Shown here: in pieces, positions 1-12,398 of the stretch
How the letters are laid out: every line of letters begins with the position of its first letter
Position numbering within the stretch: the first letter of the stretch is position 1
NCBI GenBank assembly: GCA_963669155.1
Contig: OZ022595.1
Coordinates: 3,731,642-3,795,641, forward strand
From: Arbacia lixula
Lineage: Eukaryota > Echinodermata > Echinoidea > Arbacioida > Arbaciidae
Length of the DNA stretch: 64,000 nt
Reading direction: 5' to 3'
The notes under the pieces: model-generated
What the model was told of the DNA's origin: nothing
Databases searched by the model: none
Seen by the model: the letters and a program-made list of their open reading frames with translations, nothing else
Made by a program: the position numbers and the translations under genes

Positions 1-689
1 TTTTCATTAAGTATTTAAAGTGTATGCTTAATTGTCGTTCAAATATTGCGTTACTAATGGTTTCACAATCGTATCAATATAAATGAACACGAGTGGTGTC
101 GGGATAAATTACTACTGGTGCTTCGATGAGTATTCATGCTAGGCAGATCCCGTAATATTGTTCACAACTGTTATATTGTGTCATAGCTGTATGGGTAATT
201 TTTCAGTTTTTGGTGTTGATATCACTAGTATCAATTTATGAACTGAAAAGATTTGCTAAATATATGATGAAACCGAAAGGTCAAGGCATGAATAACATAT
301 TTTTCTTATTTTTTTTTCATGAATGAAAATAAGACTTTCATGAATTCACGTCAGACTTCTTTATTATCTACTAGTTTTCCTCCATTCTTGCTAGTACTAA
401 TCGCGAACGTGGTGCTCTTGAAGGTTGCCATTGTCGGTGCATTCCATGTTGTATTTTAAATCACTCCCTAAACTCAGTTGGCCCATTGCATAATTGCCGC
501 ATTTTATTCCCAATTTTGTTGTTCATGGTGAGTATAATAAACGGCAAATCCGGCTCAAAGCGCTGCACATTCATTGGCGATATCTCCAAAGAAATAGGTA
601 TCGCCCTATTTTCAACGTGCACAAAAGAGTTACCACATACTCCGGATTACTCCCCAGTTCGACATCGTGGCCATTGTCTATCGGTTAAG

Positions 690-773
690 ATGCAGGATGC
701 CATAGCGTTAATGACCTCTCTTACATACAAAAGAGTCCCCTTCCTACCACGCCTACTGAAGAGAATGCGCATT
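690..773 (+). CDS. Weak candidate first exon (28 codons)
   Basis: An ATG at 690 opens 28 codons and ends at a donor-like GTAAGTGG starting at 774, in phase 0. The peptide begins MQDAIALMTS and ends basic (RLLKRMRI). The frame is also open upstream to 486, so the start is not forced. No acceptor, promoter element or family match supports it, and a chance match is quite possible. Function unknown. Confidence 0.12.
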
Positions 774-803
774 GTAAGTGGTACTTATCTAAGAGCCCCG
801 AAG

Positions 804-811
804 GTGACGTC
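804..811. promoter_or_regulatory. Full cAMP-response element TGACGTCA
   Basis: The palindrome TGACGTCA, extended to GTGACGTCAC, is the full CRE bound by CREB/ATF proteins. It lies 30 bp after the weak exon candidate at 690-773. An isolated 8-mer occurs by chance about once per 65 kb, so alone it is only suggestive. Confidence 0.3.
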
Positions 812-1039
812 ACGCAGATTGTTGAGCAGCTTTCTTTTTCTTTCATATTTCAGACGCATGTAATGGGCCAACTCCAAGTAGCATTTCAGCTCACTATTTT
901 TGCCATCCTTTTTTATTAAATTCAAGTGGGGGAGAGAAAAAAAATGCATAATCTATATGTTTTGGTACTCTGCACAATGAAAATGTGCAGTACATGCTGT
1001 TACTTTTGCTCGACTAGTTTTGTGTGAAGGGCAGAAATA

Positions 1040-4000
1040 CAATGGATCGGCTTTGGAAATATAACTGGTACATGTAGTTGCTTTCAAGGGAGGGTCGGAG
1101 ATTATAACTAGTTACGATGCATCGACAGTAAATTAAATATAAGGCGGATTTGCTAATAGTTTCGATAAATCGATAGTTTATTTAAGGACAGACCTGGCTT
1201 TTCAAGCTATGAATATTTCCGATTGCTTGCGGTTTCAAAACATGAACCTGCATGCTCTATCAATGATTGTGATACAGTGGCACAGTTCTTTAAAGAGCGT
1301 GTTTGTTGTTATTTAAAGGTATGGCAGTACTTAAAGAGATGGGTCGACTGGCTTTATTAATGTTACGATAAACCCGGAGTTTTCTTTCAAGGGCGGGTCT
1401 GGATTAATTTACAGCCACGACCATGCAATCAGAAGTAAATTGTTATCAAAAACGGCGCATGCTTTCGGACAGCCTAGTTGTTAAGTATAGGCATAACCGT
1501 TTCTGAAAGGGTGGTTCGGGATTATTAATACACCACGATGTAGTCAGGATAGATCGGCAGTTTATTATACAAAAACTAGTGCGAATGGATCGGCTTTGCC
1601 AATAGTGACGATAAACTGGTAGTTGCTTTCAAGGGAGTGTCTGTGATCCACGTACAATATAATGGGCAGTTTATTAAGTGTATAAGGTGGGCTTCGATAA
1701 TAGTTACGATAAACCGATAGTTTATTCAAATGACGGGCTTGGCTTTATAAGCTATGATTGGTTATCGGTTTCAAAAGACGAACCTGGCCTTTTAGTTAGA
1801 TAAACTGGTTGTTTCTTTCACAGACGAGTCAGGAATTATTAGTAGTTACGATAAATTGACAGTTTGTTAAACCCCGTCAGTATCAAGCACTGAAATTCCC
1901 ATGTCAATTACAACACAGTTCATTGCCAATGGTACTAAAAGGGTAATAGGACGTATCGAGCCTTATTATAATGATTAAGATAAATCCATATTTTAGTAAA
2001 AACTAGCTGATCCGGGTTTTGCCAATACAATAGTTACGATAAATCAAATGTTTCAATGTCGGGCCTTGTTGGGTTTTATCATGTAGCTATACGATTGATT
2101 GCCGTTTTCAAAAGACGGGCCTGGCTTTATCGATAATTACGATGGACTGATATATAGTTTATTTCAAGGCCGGTCTCGAATTAGTAATAGTTACGATAAA
2201 ATAATCAGCAGTTTATTAACAATAACGCGGTTCTCTAGTTCGAAAAAGCGGTAGATTATTCAAAAGGTGGGCCTGCGCAATATGAAGATCTACGATTGCT
2301 TACGGATTTAAAACACGAACCTGGCTTTATCAATAGTTATGATAACATGGTATAGTTTCTTTAAAGAGAGTGTCTGGGGTTATTTAAAGGTATGAGAGTT
2401 TCTTAAAGGGACGGGTTGATTGGATTTATTAATCATTACGATAAACCGGTAGTTTTATTTCAAGGGCGGTTGTGGCTTTATTTTACAGTCGCGATCATGC
2501 AATCAGCAGTATAATTAATTATTAAAGATGGTAAGTGCTTTCTAATAGCCAAGTTTCGATGAAGTAGGCATGTTTATTAACAATAACGCGGTTCTCTAGT
2601 TCCGAAAAACCGGCAGATTATTCAAAAGGTGGGCCTGCGCAATATGAAGATCTTACGATTGCTTACGGATTTAAAACACGAACCTGGCTTTATCAATAGT
2701 TATGATAACATGGTATAGTTTCTTTAAAGAGAGTGTCTGGGGTTATTTAAAGGTATGAGAGTTTCTTAAAGGGACGGATTGATTGGATTTATTAATCATT
2801 ACGATAAACCGGTAGTTTTATTTCAAGGGCGGGTGTGGTTTTATTTTACAGTCGCGATCATGCAATCAGCAGTAATTAATTATCAAAGATGGTAAGTGCT
2901 TTCTAATAGCCAAGTTCCGATGAAGTAGGCATGACCGTCTCTTACATGGTGGCTCGGGATTATTGATACACAACAGTGTACATGTAGTTAGGATAGATCG
3001 TCAATTTATAATAAATAGCGCGGGCTTTAAGAATTACGGTAAACCAAAAGTTAATCGAAAGTTACTGTAAAATGAACTGTAGTTTCTTCAAAGGGTTTGG
3101 CCCTGCCTTACTATAGCTCAGGGGCTGGTTTAATTAGGCCTGTCAATACGATGAACTGGTTAGTTTCTTTAAAGGGCGGGCCTAAAAGTTAAAATAAAAC
3201 AGGAATTTATTGAAAAGGTTTGGCTTTGCTTTTTTACGATTGTGTGCTATTTCCATAATCATTTCGATAAATTGGTATTTTCTTTAAAAGGTGGGCCTTA
3301 CTTTATGAATACCTCCTATTGACTGCCGTTTTAACGACAGGCCGGGTTTTAATGATACATATTATGGGAAAACGGTACATTTTATGTCAAGGACGGGTTA
3401 GGAAATAAGTAAAAAAATATTAATCACCAGTTCGTTTAAAATGGCGTGGATTTTATCAATAAAAACGACAGTTTCTATGTGATGTACCGCTACGTGTACA
3501 TGTATTTACGACAAATTAGCAGTTGCTTAAAGATGTCGCGTTTTTTTTCAAAAGTAACGAAAAACCGGTAACTTATTCAAAGGTTGGGTTTTATGAAAAG
3601 CTCCGATTGATAGCCGGTTTCGAAAGACGAGCCCGGCATTATCAATAATTACGATAGATTTGTAGTCCCCGTGGAGAGCGTGTCGGTGTTCATTAGTTAT
3701 AGCAGTTTCTCAATCAAAAGGACGGGTATTTGACTGTTAACCATCACGATAAACCGCGAGTTCATATCAAGGGCGGGTCGGAAATAATTAATAGTCATGA
3801 AAAATCGGTAGTTCAGTAGCGATAGAGCGGGCTTACGGTAAACTGCCGGTTTCGAAGATACGACGAATGAATAGTTTCTTAAAATGATATGGGCGGTCAC
3901 TATCAATAGTTACGATTAACCGGGAGTTCCTGTCAAGGACGGGCGGGTCGGAAATTATTAATAGTCATGATGAATCGGCAGGTTGTTAATCGAGCTTAGC

Positions 4001-4140
4001 CAAGTTACGGAAAATTGCCGGTTTCTTTACATGAAATTACGATGAGTTGATATTTTCTTAGATATGGGGAGGGCTCTATCAATATTTGTAATTAACCGGT
4101 AGTTTATTCAAAGGGCGACTCGAGATTTATCAATAGCTTC
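1040..4140. repeat. Degenerate ~50-bp satellite array, about 3.1 kb
   Basis: A diverged unit recurs throughout. Its core reads close to TTACGATAAACCGGTAGTTT, followed by a TTCAAGGGCGGG-type segment and GGCTTTATTAATAG. Successive cores near 1112, 1161, 1219 and 1268 are 47-58 bp apart. Units differ by many substitutions and small indels, so the array is old, but internal blocks are duplicated again at higher order. No coding sequence is seen. The edges are gradual and approximate. Confidence 0.85.
2211..2933. repeat. Recent ~361-bp tandem duplication inside the satellite
   Basis: The block 2211-2571 is repeated at 2572-2933 with only scattered single-base differences and one-base indels, far more alike than neighbouring 50-bp units. 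Both copies start GTTTATTAACAATAACGCGG and end at GAAGTAGGCATG. A third, diverged relative spans about 1190-1580; it shares the order of several units and the GATAGATCGGCAG-like tail that follows copy two near 2995. So several 50-bp monomers were copied together as a higher-order unit. Confidence 0.9.
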
Positions 4141-5035
4141 AATGAAATCGGCAGGTTCCTTAAATCGCTTTAAAGTTGAACTTTCAGTATAGCAATCTAA
4201 CCACACACCAAGCATGGACTTAATCGATGCTTGCTTGCACCTTCCAAATCCAAAACGACAATGGGAGCTGCTTACTTGAGTAAATCTATTGTCTACACCA
4301 TGTCTTCGCAAATCATGCATTATGCATCAGTCTTGCTGCCGGAGGTGTCCAGTGTGACCAATCACATGACTGCACCTATTGTCGACTGACCTTTCGCAAT
4401 ACGCTGATCTCGCCAGCTTGATGAGTCCCCGAAGATTTCATTTCTACCCATCATTTCTAATACAAGAATGGACGGATCTATACTTTATTTCAAGAGATAA
4501 AACTCACACATTTTGCAAGAAGAAATATTGAAGATTCATATTCTTCAATTGAACAAAATCGAGCCGAAACAAACACATGTACTTTCTTCGGTCTCTCACA
4601 CAAAATATCTCCCCCGCGACTAGGTCTGGGCGTCTATCAATAGCCATGTAAAATCACGGAAAGCGGATATCGATCGGTGACGGTTCTATTATACGAACTA
4701 CATTGTGATTGGTCAACTGTTTTCACGCACTTGGAAACGGTGAATTTAGCTGACATAGCACGATTGAGCGAGGGACAACATGAGTTCGGAAGCAAATCGT
4801 ATCGTATTCTTTAACAGCGAATTTCTCCGTTTCTTTTTTTCACTGCCGTTTATATTTTCTACTTTATAATAGTTGTATCTCGGCGCCCAAGCCACCAAAA
4901 TCTATGATTTAAGTATCAAAATAAAGCTTAGGGCACGGAGAATAAGGTGGTATACATAACTCAAACATGATAAATCCCGACTTGTCACTCATTTTGGCCT
5001 GCTCGGTCACATATTTGATGTACTTAAAAAATAGT
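4141..5035. other. Single-copy DNA after the satellite
   Basis: No tandem structure or protein is recognised. Short open frames here have no family features. Confidence 0.5.
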
Positions 5036-5193
5036 GGGCATAATTCACTCTCAGATATTGCAAGAATGCAAACCCCAAATGTGTTATTGCACAAATGGTA
5101 TTGAATCTGTTCCAAGAAGGCAAAAGCTCAAGTGCCTCATTGAAAAAATGCTGTTTGAATTTATTCTAGATCAGTCAGACATGTTGGCGATAG
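5036..5193. repeat. Minisatellite, ~100-bp unit, left part
   Basis: This segment carries AATTCACTCTCAGATATTGC, then ATTGCACAAATG, then GATCAGTCAGACATGTTGGC. The same landmarks recur in order at 6462-6745, beyond the retrotransposon. This is the left part of a single array interrupted by the insertion. Confidence 0.75.
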
Positions 5194-6461
5194 TTTGTTT
5201 GTTTGTTTGTTTATTTATTTCACCATGCATAATAAACAATCACATTGACAAGAACAGCGTATTACATCAAAATAGAATACATAGTAGGAACAAAGCATAA
5301 ACATAAATGTTTGAAGCGCAGAGTCCCTAGAATAACATAGTAGGTAATAAATTCGTTTCGTAAAACATGGCTTGAAATAAAACATTCATGATTTCGTTTA
5401 ATCGACAGAAATAAAAACAAATAAAATAAGAAAAAAAATGTTAATCGTGCCCTTATATCGTACTATACCTCCTTACCCTGTCATAAAAGGACAGAAACAC
5501 TTAAGTGTACCTCAAAAGCTATTATGATGAATATTTGGAGAGGAGTAATTCTTTCATATTCCTTTTAAATGATATAATAGTGCTACAATTTCGTATATGA
5601 GATAGTAATACATTCCAAATGTCAGGTCCTACATATCTAATCGATTTATGTGCTAAAGCAGTTCTTGGTGTAAACAAATGAAAATCAGAAGAATGTCTAG
5701 TTGGATAGTTATGAATGTCTCTATTTAAAGTGAAATCGTCACAAAATGATACAGGCAATTCGTTTTTGTTTAAGCGGTACATGAACACTGCAATTTGCAT
5801 GAAATGAATATCAGTAATTTTCAATGTTTTTAGTCTAGAAAATAAAGGATCAGTATGATCAAAGTATCCAGACCCAGTACAGAGCCGTACGGCTCTCTTT
5901 TGCAGTCTTAAAATAGTATCAGTATTTGCTTTGCAATTTGCCCACTCTATGTTACAGTAAGAGATGCGAGAATGAATAAAAGAATTGTAAATAATAAGCA
6001 AAACACGAAGCGGGACAAATGACCGCAGCTTGTACATTACACCAATATACCGAAACAAACTTCGGGAGAGGTCACGTACGTGCTCATGCCAAGAGAGGCA
6101 CTCATCGATTAGAATTCCTAAGAATTTGGTGTTTTTCTTTTGTTGGATGGAAATGCTATTTATCTTTAATGTAATACTTATTTCTTCTTTCTGAGCACGA
6201 CTTTTAAAATATATGAAGTTGGTTTTATCCAAATTTAACGACAGTTTATTACATTTAAACCAATTTGATAATTTAGGCAGTTCAGTATTCAACATATGAA
6301 CAAGAGTTTGTAAGTTTGGATTGGAACAAAAAATATTGGTATCATCCGCAAATAATATATATTGCAATGAGGTGGAGACATTAGGAATATCATTAACATA
6401 AATCAAAAAAAGAAGCGGACCTAAAATAGAGCCCTGCGGCACACCACATGTGATTGATGAC
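5194..6461 (-). mobile_element. 5'-truncated non-LTR retrotransposon (Jockey/CR1/L2-like)
   Basis: On the minus strand this contains the second half of a reverse transcriptase, a stop, about 330 bp of 3' UTR and a 3' tail of AAATAAATAAACAAAC type (plus strand 5194-5220). Truncation inside the RT at about 6461 is typical of LINE insertion by target-primed reverse transcription. ATAG occurs next to both junctions (5190-5193 and 6462-6465) and may be a very short target-site duplication. The element sits inside a minisatellite whose units continue on both sides, which fixes both ends to within a few bases. Confidence 0.88.
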
Positions 6462-6514
6462 ATAGTCATTGTGAGATATCCAAAAAAGCAAATCCCCAAT
6501 GTATCATTGCACAA
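5522..6514 (-). pseudogene. Truncated reverse transcriptase, C-terminal half
   Basis: The frame encodes 330 residues. Visible RT blocks are GVPQGSILGPLLF (residues 24-36, fingers/palm), the catalytic FADD box (55-58), LNLDKTN (93-99) and KFLGILID (130-137). A C-terminal LWN-like region is present as GPDIWNVL. The palm aspartate of motif A, the N-terminal RT and the endonuclease are absent, so it cannot be active alone. The frame from GVPQGS to the stop is intact, implying a fairly young copy. Residues 1-18 are read from the flanking minisatellite, so the apparent Met start is an artefact. The architecture fits the Jockey/CR1/L2 group; exact clade not determined. Confidence 0.9.
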
Positions 6515-6745
6515 ATGTTAGTTTGTATATACTTGAAAGATCAGTCGGTCATTTTGATGAAATTCACTCTCAGATATTCCAAGTCAAACGCTCCAATGCT
6601 TTGGTGCGTAAATGTTATTTAAATCTGTTTTTAATCCTTGTAAGATCAGTCAGGCATGTTGGCAAAATAAACTCAAATATTTTAAAAAAAACGAAAGCTC
6701 AAATGTATAGTTGCGCAATTGTTATTTGAATATAACATTGTTGCT
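6462..6745. repeat. Minisatellite, ~100-bp unit, right part
   Basis: This continues the array split by the LINE. The CTCAGATAT-type landmark recurs near 6466, 6562 and 6666 (spacing 96 and 104 bp) and GATCAGTC near 6540 and 6635. Units are perhaps 75-85 % alike by eye. Confidence 0.75.
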
Positions 6746-7699
6746 TTTTGTTCAGTTAGACAGATTAATGAAAGTTTCTCTCAAGTGATAAAATCATTTT
6801 TAAAATTTTGACTTTACTTTTCAAAGTTAAAAGATCCTCTTTATGTGTTGCAGTGTTGCACCTAATTTTATTTTATTTATGATTAATTAAATGCATGTAT
6901 CAATGTACTTTTTGATTTGAAATATAATATTCAATTTAAAAGCAGATATACTGTAAAGATGCCTATTTGGGCCTTGATACGCTCTTTTCTAATTCATAAA
7001 AATTAAACAAGTCATCCTACACGTAAGAAATGGTTTCTTATAAAATGAAAGGATTTTGGTCATTGTCTCCTACCATAAAGTTCAATGTCTTTACACCAGA
7101 TGCTAGTTGTGCATAGTAATACACTATGACAAAAGATTGAAATCGCAAAAAGGCAGACAAATCAATGTTTGTGGTGCAAACATAAAGAATTGAAGAAAAA
7201 TATGCCCAAGGACATGGGCGCACCAATAGGCAGAGCTTACTTTTAATCACAGAATCAAAGACACAGGTGGTTTTCATCGTGTTAGCAGCAAGGACAGCAT
7301 TGATTTTTGTTTTCTGTCGCTTTCTTATCCGATCAGATTCTACAGGCAATTTCCCCGGATTGATATGAAATGGTAACATATTCCTCGCCTTGGGCTATTT
7401 TTAGTTGATTTTGTTTCATCTGTGAGGTTGCTTTATTGCGGTTTCCTGTCCTGTGCTTTGCCTTGTGGGAGCATAGACATGATGATTTGAGTCTTTGAAA
7501 AGAGAGGAATGGGCAGATTGAAGAGATATGTGATAATGGTGGGGAGGGAAACATGGTGGGGGGGGGGGACATATGATAGGAGATATGACTTAGCATCAAT
7601 GACCTTATTTCTTAATTGTGTGTAATATGCAATGATACTACAGGTGCCCTCTTTGCTATGCGTCACTATTTCTCAATTCCCATTTTAGTCACATCGCTT
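6746..7699. other. Single-copy DNA
   Basis: AT-rich sequence with a short G-run near 7558-7569. No gene, inverted repeat or tandem array is recognised. Confidence 0.5.
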
Positions 7700-8010
7700 T
7701 CGTCACTCTCTTTGCATGTTCTCTTTTTGTTGTCCTCCCCCCTTTATCTTACTCTTTTTCACTCTCTTTATTCTTTCACTCTCTTTTTTCTCTTCCCCCT
7801 CTCTCCACTTTTCTCCCAAGTCACTCTACCTCCATTTCTCTGATTATCTTTCTTTCTCTCTCTTTCTATATCCCCCAGGTTCCCCTCAACCCCACTTCCC
7901 TCTCCCCCCTTATATACATTTATGTATCTTTCTTCCCTTCCACTCCTCTTTTTCTCCCCCTCTATATCGTGTCCTATTTCAATTCCCTCTTTTTCCATCA
8001 CTTTACATAT
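7700..8010. repeat. Pyrimidine-rich tract
   Basis: CTCTTT/CCCCT-rich sequence with little adenine or guanine. The serine/leucine/phenylalanine-rich open frames here come from base composition, not from a gene. Confidence 0.8.
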
Positions 8011-8295
8011 ATCGCGCAATGGTTGAACATGAGTGCATGTATGGTCTAATACTCCAAATTGAACTTCATTTATGCATCTGGGGCAACATTAACTTTTTCA
8101 ATTTAGTATTTACTTGTTACACTAACCCAAGTTAAGTGAGCATGAAGCCACACTTCAACTTTGTTGACAATGCTCTTGGTTTCTGCTCATGACATGCTGT
8201 TAAGCTCCTGGCATCGCACACAAGATGCAGCGATGATCAACCTCACAAGGCAGTCATTTGTAATACTAGACGGTGAGACACAAAGTCTAGGGCCA

Positions 8296-8712
8296 GAGTG
8301 TTTTTTTTGTCTCTACCTCTCCCCATGTCATCCATTTGCTTTCTTTCTCTCCATTTATATATCTCTTCCTCTATCTTTCTATTTAACCATTCTACCCTCT
8401 CTCTCTGCCTTGTACTTCCTCTTTATCTCTCACTCCTTTCTGCCCCCCACTCCCTCCATATCTCTATATCTCTTTATCTCTTTATCCCCATATTTCTCTC
8501 TCCTTCCATCTCTCTCTCTCTCTCTCTCTCATTCACTGTATTACACTCTCTATGTCTTGGTCTGTCTGTCTGTCTGTCTGTCTGTCTCTATCTTTTTCTC
8601 TATCACCCTCTCCCTCTCCCCCTCTCTCACTGTCTCCCACTCTCCTCCTTTGTCCCTCTCTCTTTCTCTCTCTCATCCTTTCTCTCCCTTTCTCTCTCTC
8701 TCTTTGTTCGTT
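8296..8712. repeat. Pyrimidine-rich tract with (TC)n and (TCTG)n
   Basis: Simple-sequence DNA: (TC)n near 8508-8530, (TCTG)n at about 8561-8587, then mixed CTCTC/CCCT to about 8704. Apparent proteins in it are serine/leucine/proline runs and are rejected. Confidence 0.9.
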
Positions 8713-9743
8713 CGGTATGGATTACAGCGGTGAGAGTTTCAGGTACCTTGTTTGTGCTGAATAGATTGAGTCGGGAGAATTCTGCATCAACTCTCTGCGT
8801 GCCACTATTGTATTTTTGCATGAGCAATACACACAAATCATATAGAGAAATATTCTAGATGGCATAAGAAGGGTTAACTTACTCCATGCCAGACTGAGTG
8901 CAGCTCTATAGGGTATGTCTATAGGACTGGTATGAAATGATGTCTGCGGTATAAAATGAGGTAAAGTGGTATGAGTGCTCACAAAGCAGCTAACTCGCAA
9001 AGATGTTTTTGTAGATCAAGTAGCAATTAAAGAACGAGATCGATAGTATTGTTGCAATCTAACACCCCACATTGAGATGGAACATTGTAAAGAGGTCATG
9101 TATAAAACAGTGCCTTTTTGATTTGTGTGATTACAAATGTGATATGTCAGAGATGAAGTACTTGACTATGGAAGGAAAGCTTTCAAAGGTGCTAGAAATG
9201 GGTCTTGTCTCACATCTCAAAACGCATTTTGGAGTTCATTTAAGGGGTAGTTTGTAAAAAGTCTTTTTGAAATGTTTTGTCAGTCAAAATAACAAGTTAG
9301 TTATAATCATTAAATTTGATTGTATATTGTGTAGCATTTATTGTACAATTTCTGCAAGCATGTTCATCTATGTTACTCTAGACATTTACATCTTGTTCAA
9401 TATCAGAAGCATAATATTTATGTATGATTAAACAATACCTAGAGGTTGAACTTCTTTTGTAGACAATTTTCATATCCAAAATACAGTTGGAGTTAAGAAC
9501 ATTCTCACAAATTACTGACAAGAAAAGCCCCTTTTTAACAGCATTTCTCTATTGAGTCACTCAGATTGTGATGTTAAAAAAGTGAAGTTGATAGCAAAAG
9601 GGTCTATGGGTAAGAGACAATAAGTCAACAATAAATCCACTTAAAATGTGATAGTCAATAGAATTTCACTCCCGCTTCCTGTGCTAGATATACTGCTGCT
9701 GGGATTGCTTACACTCATTTGAAAACAATACATGCATTGTACA
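8713..9743. other. Single-copy DNA
   Basis: No repeat or gene recognised. Short open frames lack any family motif. Confidence 0.5.
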
Positions 9744-10417
9744 TTAACTCTTTGCCCGCCACGCACACTATCTCCCCTGCGCCACATTAATTTCAGGGTG
9801 CCACATTCAGAGGGGTTTTGCATGCACTGTCTCATTCAATTTGCAAGAACTTTTTATTGGTTTGTAGTGATGAAAACAAATGTGTAGCAAAGTCTAAAAG
9901 AAATTAATACTCTTGCTAATGGTATCATTTATGTCATGTATAATAGCATAGATTCTGAGAATGATAACTTTACATTCTGTCTCCAAATCATCGTTTTGGA
10001 GGCTATTTTATACCTCGTATATTCAATATGTCCTTATGAAAGTTATTCTCTAAGTTAGTTCATAAAAAAGATGTGTTCTTTAGCTTTCATTACATACCAA
10101 ACCCATGTCTTTATGGGAATAATGAGCCAAGCAAATTAGGATTTAAATGGGGCATTCAAAAAGAGTAAGCTAACAATGAACTAAACTCCTCTATTAAAAT
10201 TGACCCTGGGTACTTCTCAATAGACTTCCTGTCCAGGGAGATTTCCTGCCTATTGATACTTTGATCCCCTTATGCAATACATGCATCGCTATTGTATGTG
10301 TGTGCACACAATACAATTAAATGCGTTCCGTATGCATTGTGCGCGAAATGTGACTTGAGTTGAACTTGGCAGCCCGCTGTATGTGCCGTGAGTCGAACGA
10401 AGCGGGCAAAGAGTTAA
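9744..10417. mobile_element. 674-bp inverted-repeat element with TTAA ends
   Basis: The left end reads TTAACTCTTTGCCCGC and the right end is its exact reverse complement, GCGGGCAAAGAGTTAA. TTAA at each tip is the usual target-site duplication of piggyBac-type elements. No transposase frame is present, so this would be a non-autonomous (MITE-like) element. The termini resemble the much shorter TTAACTCTTTG elements elsewhere in the window. A chance pairing of two solo short elements is the alternative. Confidence 0.55.
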
Positions 10418-10493
10418 AAGAGGTGAAGGTAGTTTTCACTTCCAACAACGTGAGGGAAGTTCTTGAACTAGATATTCTTCAATTACTCATGTA

Positions 10494-10578
10494 TTTGTAG
10501 AACTTTGTATTTTGAGCTGCATAAGAGATTTATTTGTAGAATTTGTAGAACTTTGTATTTTGAGCTGCAAAAGAGATT
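10494..10578. repeat. Tandem duplication, 37-bp copies 48 bp apart
   Basis: TTTGTAGAACTTTGTATTTT plus the following 17 bases (10494-10530) recurs at 10542-10578 with one difference. Confidence 0.9.
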
Positions 10579-10961
10579 CAGCAGCTTGACATTGATTGCA
10601 TTTCTGTCTCGCATGATTGTTCTGCACTCTTGTCTCAAATGAGCACAACATGTATCAGAAAAGTAGAACATTCTAGTAGATGAAAAGAGTTCCCTAGTTT
10701 CAGAAAGTAATTGGAGCTTTACGTCATCAGAGATCTAGGTGGAAAGGCATTAATGTAAAGTACATGTCTGGTTTCTGAATAATGTAGATTTTCACATCAT
10801 ACCCCACTAAAGTACATGTGTCATTCAGCAAGACATTTAATCAACATTGCTGCCTCCACCCAAGAGTGTTAATTGGTACCAGGAAGGAGGTGAACGATTA
10901 TGTGAATGATCTTGATACCATGCTCAGGCAAGAAATACTTTTCAGGGGGTGGAGATAGTGC

Positions 10962-11147
10962 AGAGAGAGAGAGAGAGAGAGAGAGAACGAGAGAGATGCA
11001 AGATAAAAAAGTAGATTGTGTGTGTGGTATTTATGTAAGTGGGTGTTTGCGTACGTAATGGTGATTTACACGTGGAGTATGTCTGTATCATGCGTATAAT
11101 ATGTGTGTGTGTGCGCATGTGTGTATGTGTATGTGTGTGTTTGTGTT

Positions 11148-11178
<31 letters not shown>

Positions 11179-11200
11179 GTGTGTATGTATGTATGTCTTT
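10962..11200. repeat. (GA)n followed by (GT)n microsatellites
   Basis: (GA)n occupies about 10962-10998. An imperfect (GT)n with ATGT, GCGC and TTGT interruptions spans about 11101-11196. The GT tract is an alternating purine-pyrimidine run able to adopt Z-DNA. Confidence 0.92.
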
Positions 11201-12398
11201 TGAAGCATAATGTTCTGACACAAACATCCTGAATCTAATTTGCATTGTACCCTATTTAAAATCAAGTTTTATTATTGCAGAGACGCTTTTCTGCATTGCA
11301 GGGCTAAACTGGCGTGACCCCCTGTGTAATTTATTCGCTGGTGTAATAAGTTCCTGCACCCCTTGGAATATGATGGGATGGTTCTCTATACCAATAAATG
11401 CAATCACAAGTTTCAGGTTCATGGGTACTCTTTGCAGCTGAGAATTAATGCACTTTCCTGAGGAAGGCAAAGTCATTTTCAGTTGCTCCTCAAATCTGGA
11501 AAATCTGAAAATTATGCCCGTTAGAGCGGTGTTCAATTTTACTTTGCATGAAACCGTATCTGTACTTTTTAAATGTCAAAATTCAGGCTAGTAATTGATG
11601 TTTTTCAGGACTTTTGTTTTTTTAACTTGTGTTTTAGACATCTCAATCAAATCAATCAAATTGATTGATTGATTTTTGTTTTAGACATCAAATGCAAAAA
11701 AAATATTTCGCTACACATTTGTTATCTGACCTGTTACAACAATTTCCAATTTTATTCTGCACAAACCAGGTTTGTACTTTTAAATCTCAATATTTTGGCT
11801 AGCAACTATACTTTTCAGGAGTTGTATTGTTTTAAGCTTGTGTTTTAGGTATTGAATATGAAAGAAATTATTAAGTTCACAAGCAATTGCCACTTAAAAG
11901 CATAAAGATGAGAATGTCATCTCTAGAAAAGTGAATGAAAAACAGATTCTGAACACTATGATATGTAGATAGTCTTAGTTGATAAGCAGATATCCCTTAG
12001 GGTGGCATTTTACCTAGCACAGAAAGAGGTAAATTCTTACCATTCTACTTGCTCATTTACACATTAACTTTCAGTTACCCACAAAATATAACCACTCTCC
12101 TGATTCCCATTGAAGTGCACATTTTGAAAGTGCAAATTGTTCTTATGTATGCCTTAACTCTCATTACCATTGGCATGAATAAAATGTAGTAAGCTGGTGG
12201 GGATTCCAAGTCCTGGTAATGTCAGGGAATTATAAGTGCAGTATGCGGTTGGAAAGTATCAAGGTGGAACTTTATAATCTTATTGGGGTTGTCCTCAGCC
12301 TCTTTATCTGTGTAGATTTTGCATAAAATTAGATTACACAGCAGATTTGATGCCAGATATCAAATTTCCCTTCATTCACACTATTTGTGGAATTATCT
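11201..12398. other. Single-copy DNA
   Basis: No gene recognised. A small palindrome, ATCAATCAA/TTGATTGAT, lies at 11651-11669. Confidence 0.5.

Larger units (their letters stand above)
1..1039. other. Single-copy AT-rich DNA, no firm gene
   Basis: No repeat structure or recognisable protein is seen. The stretch at about 480-870 is less AT-rich and open in one forward frame for 125 codons, but the translation resembles nothing I know. A weak exon candidate and a CRE inside it are listed separately. Confidence 0.6.

Noticed and set aside
486-863. 125-codon plus-strand frame
   Set aside because: No similarity, signal or clear splice structure over its whole length; only the 690-773 sub-segment with a donor is kept, at low confidence.
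5034-5300. Plus-strand frame crossing the LINE junction
   Set aside because: It reads through a minisatellite unit and the reverse of a LINE tail.
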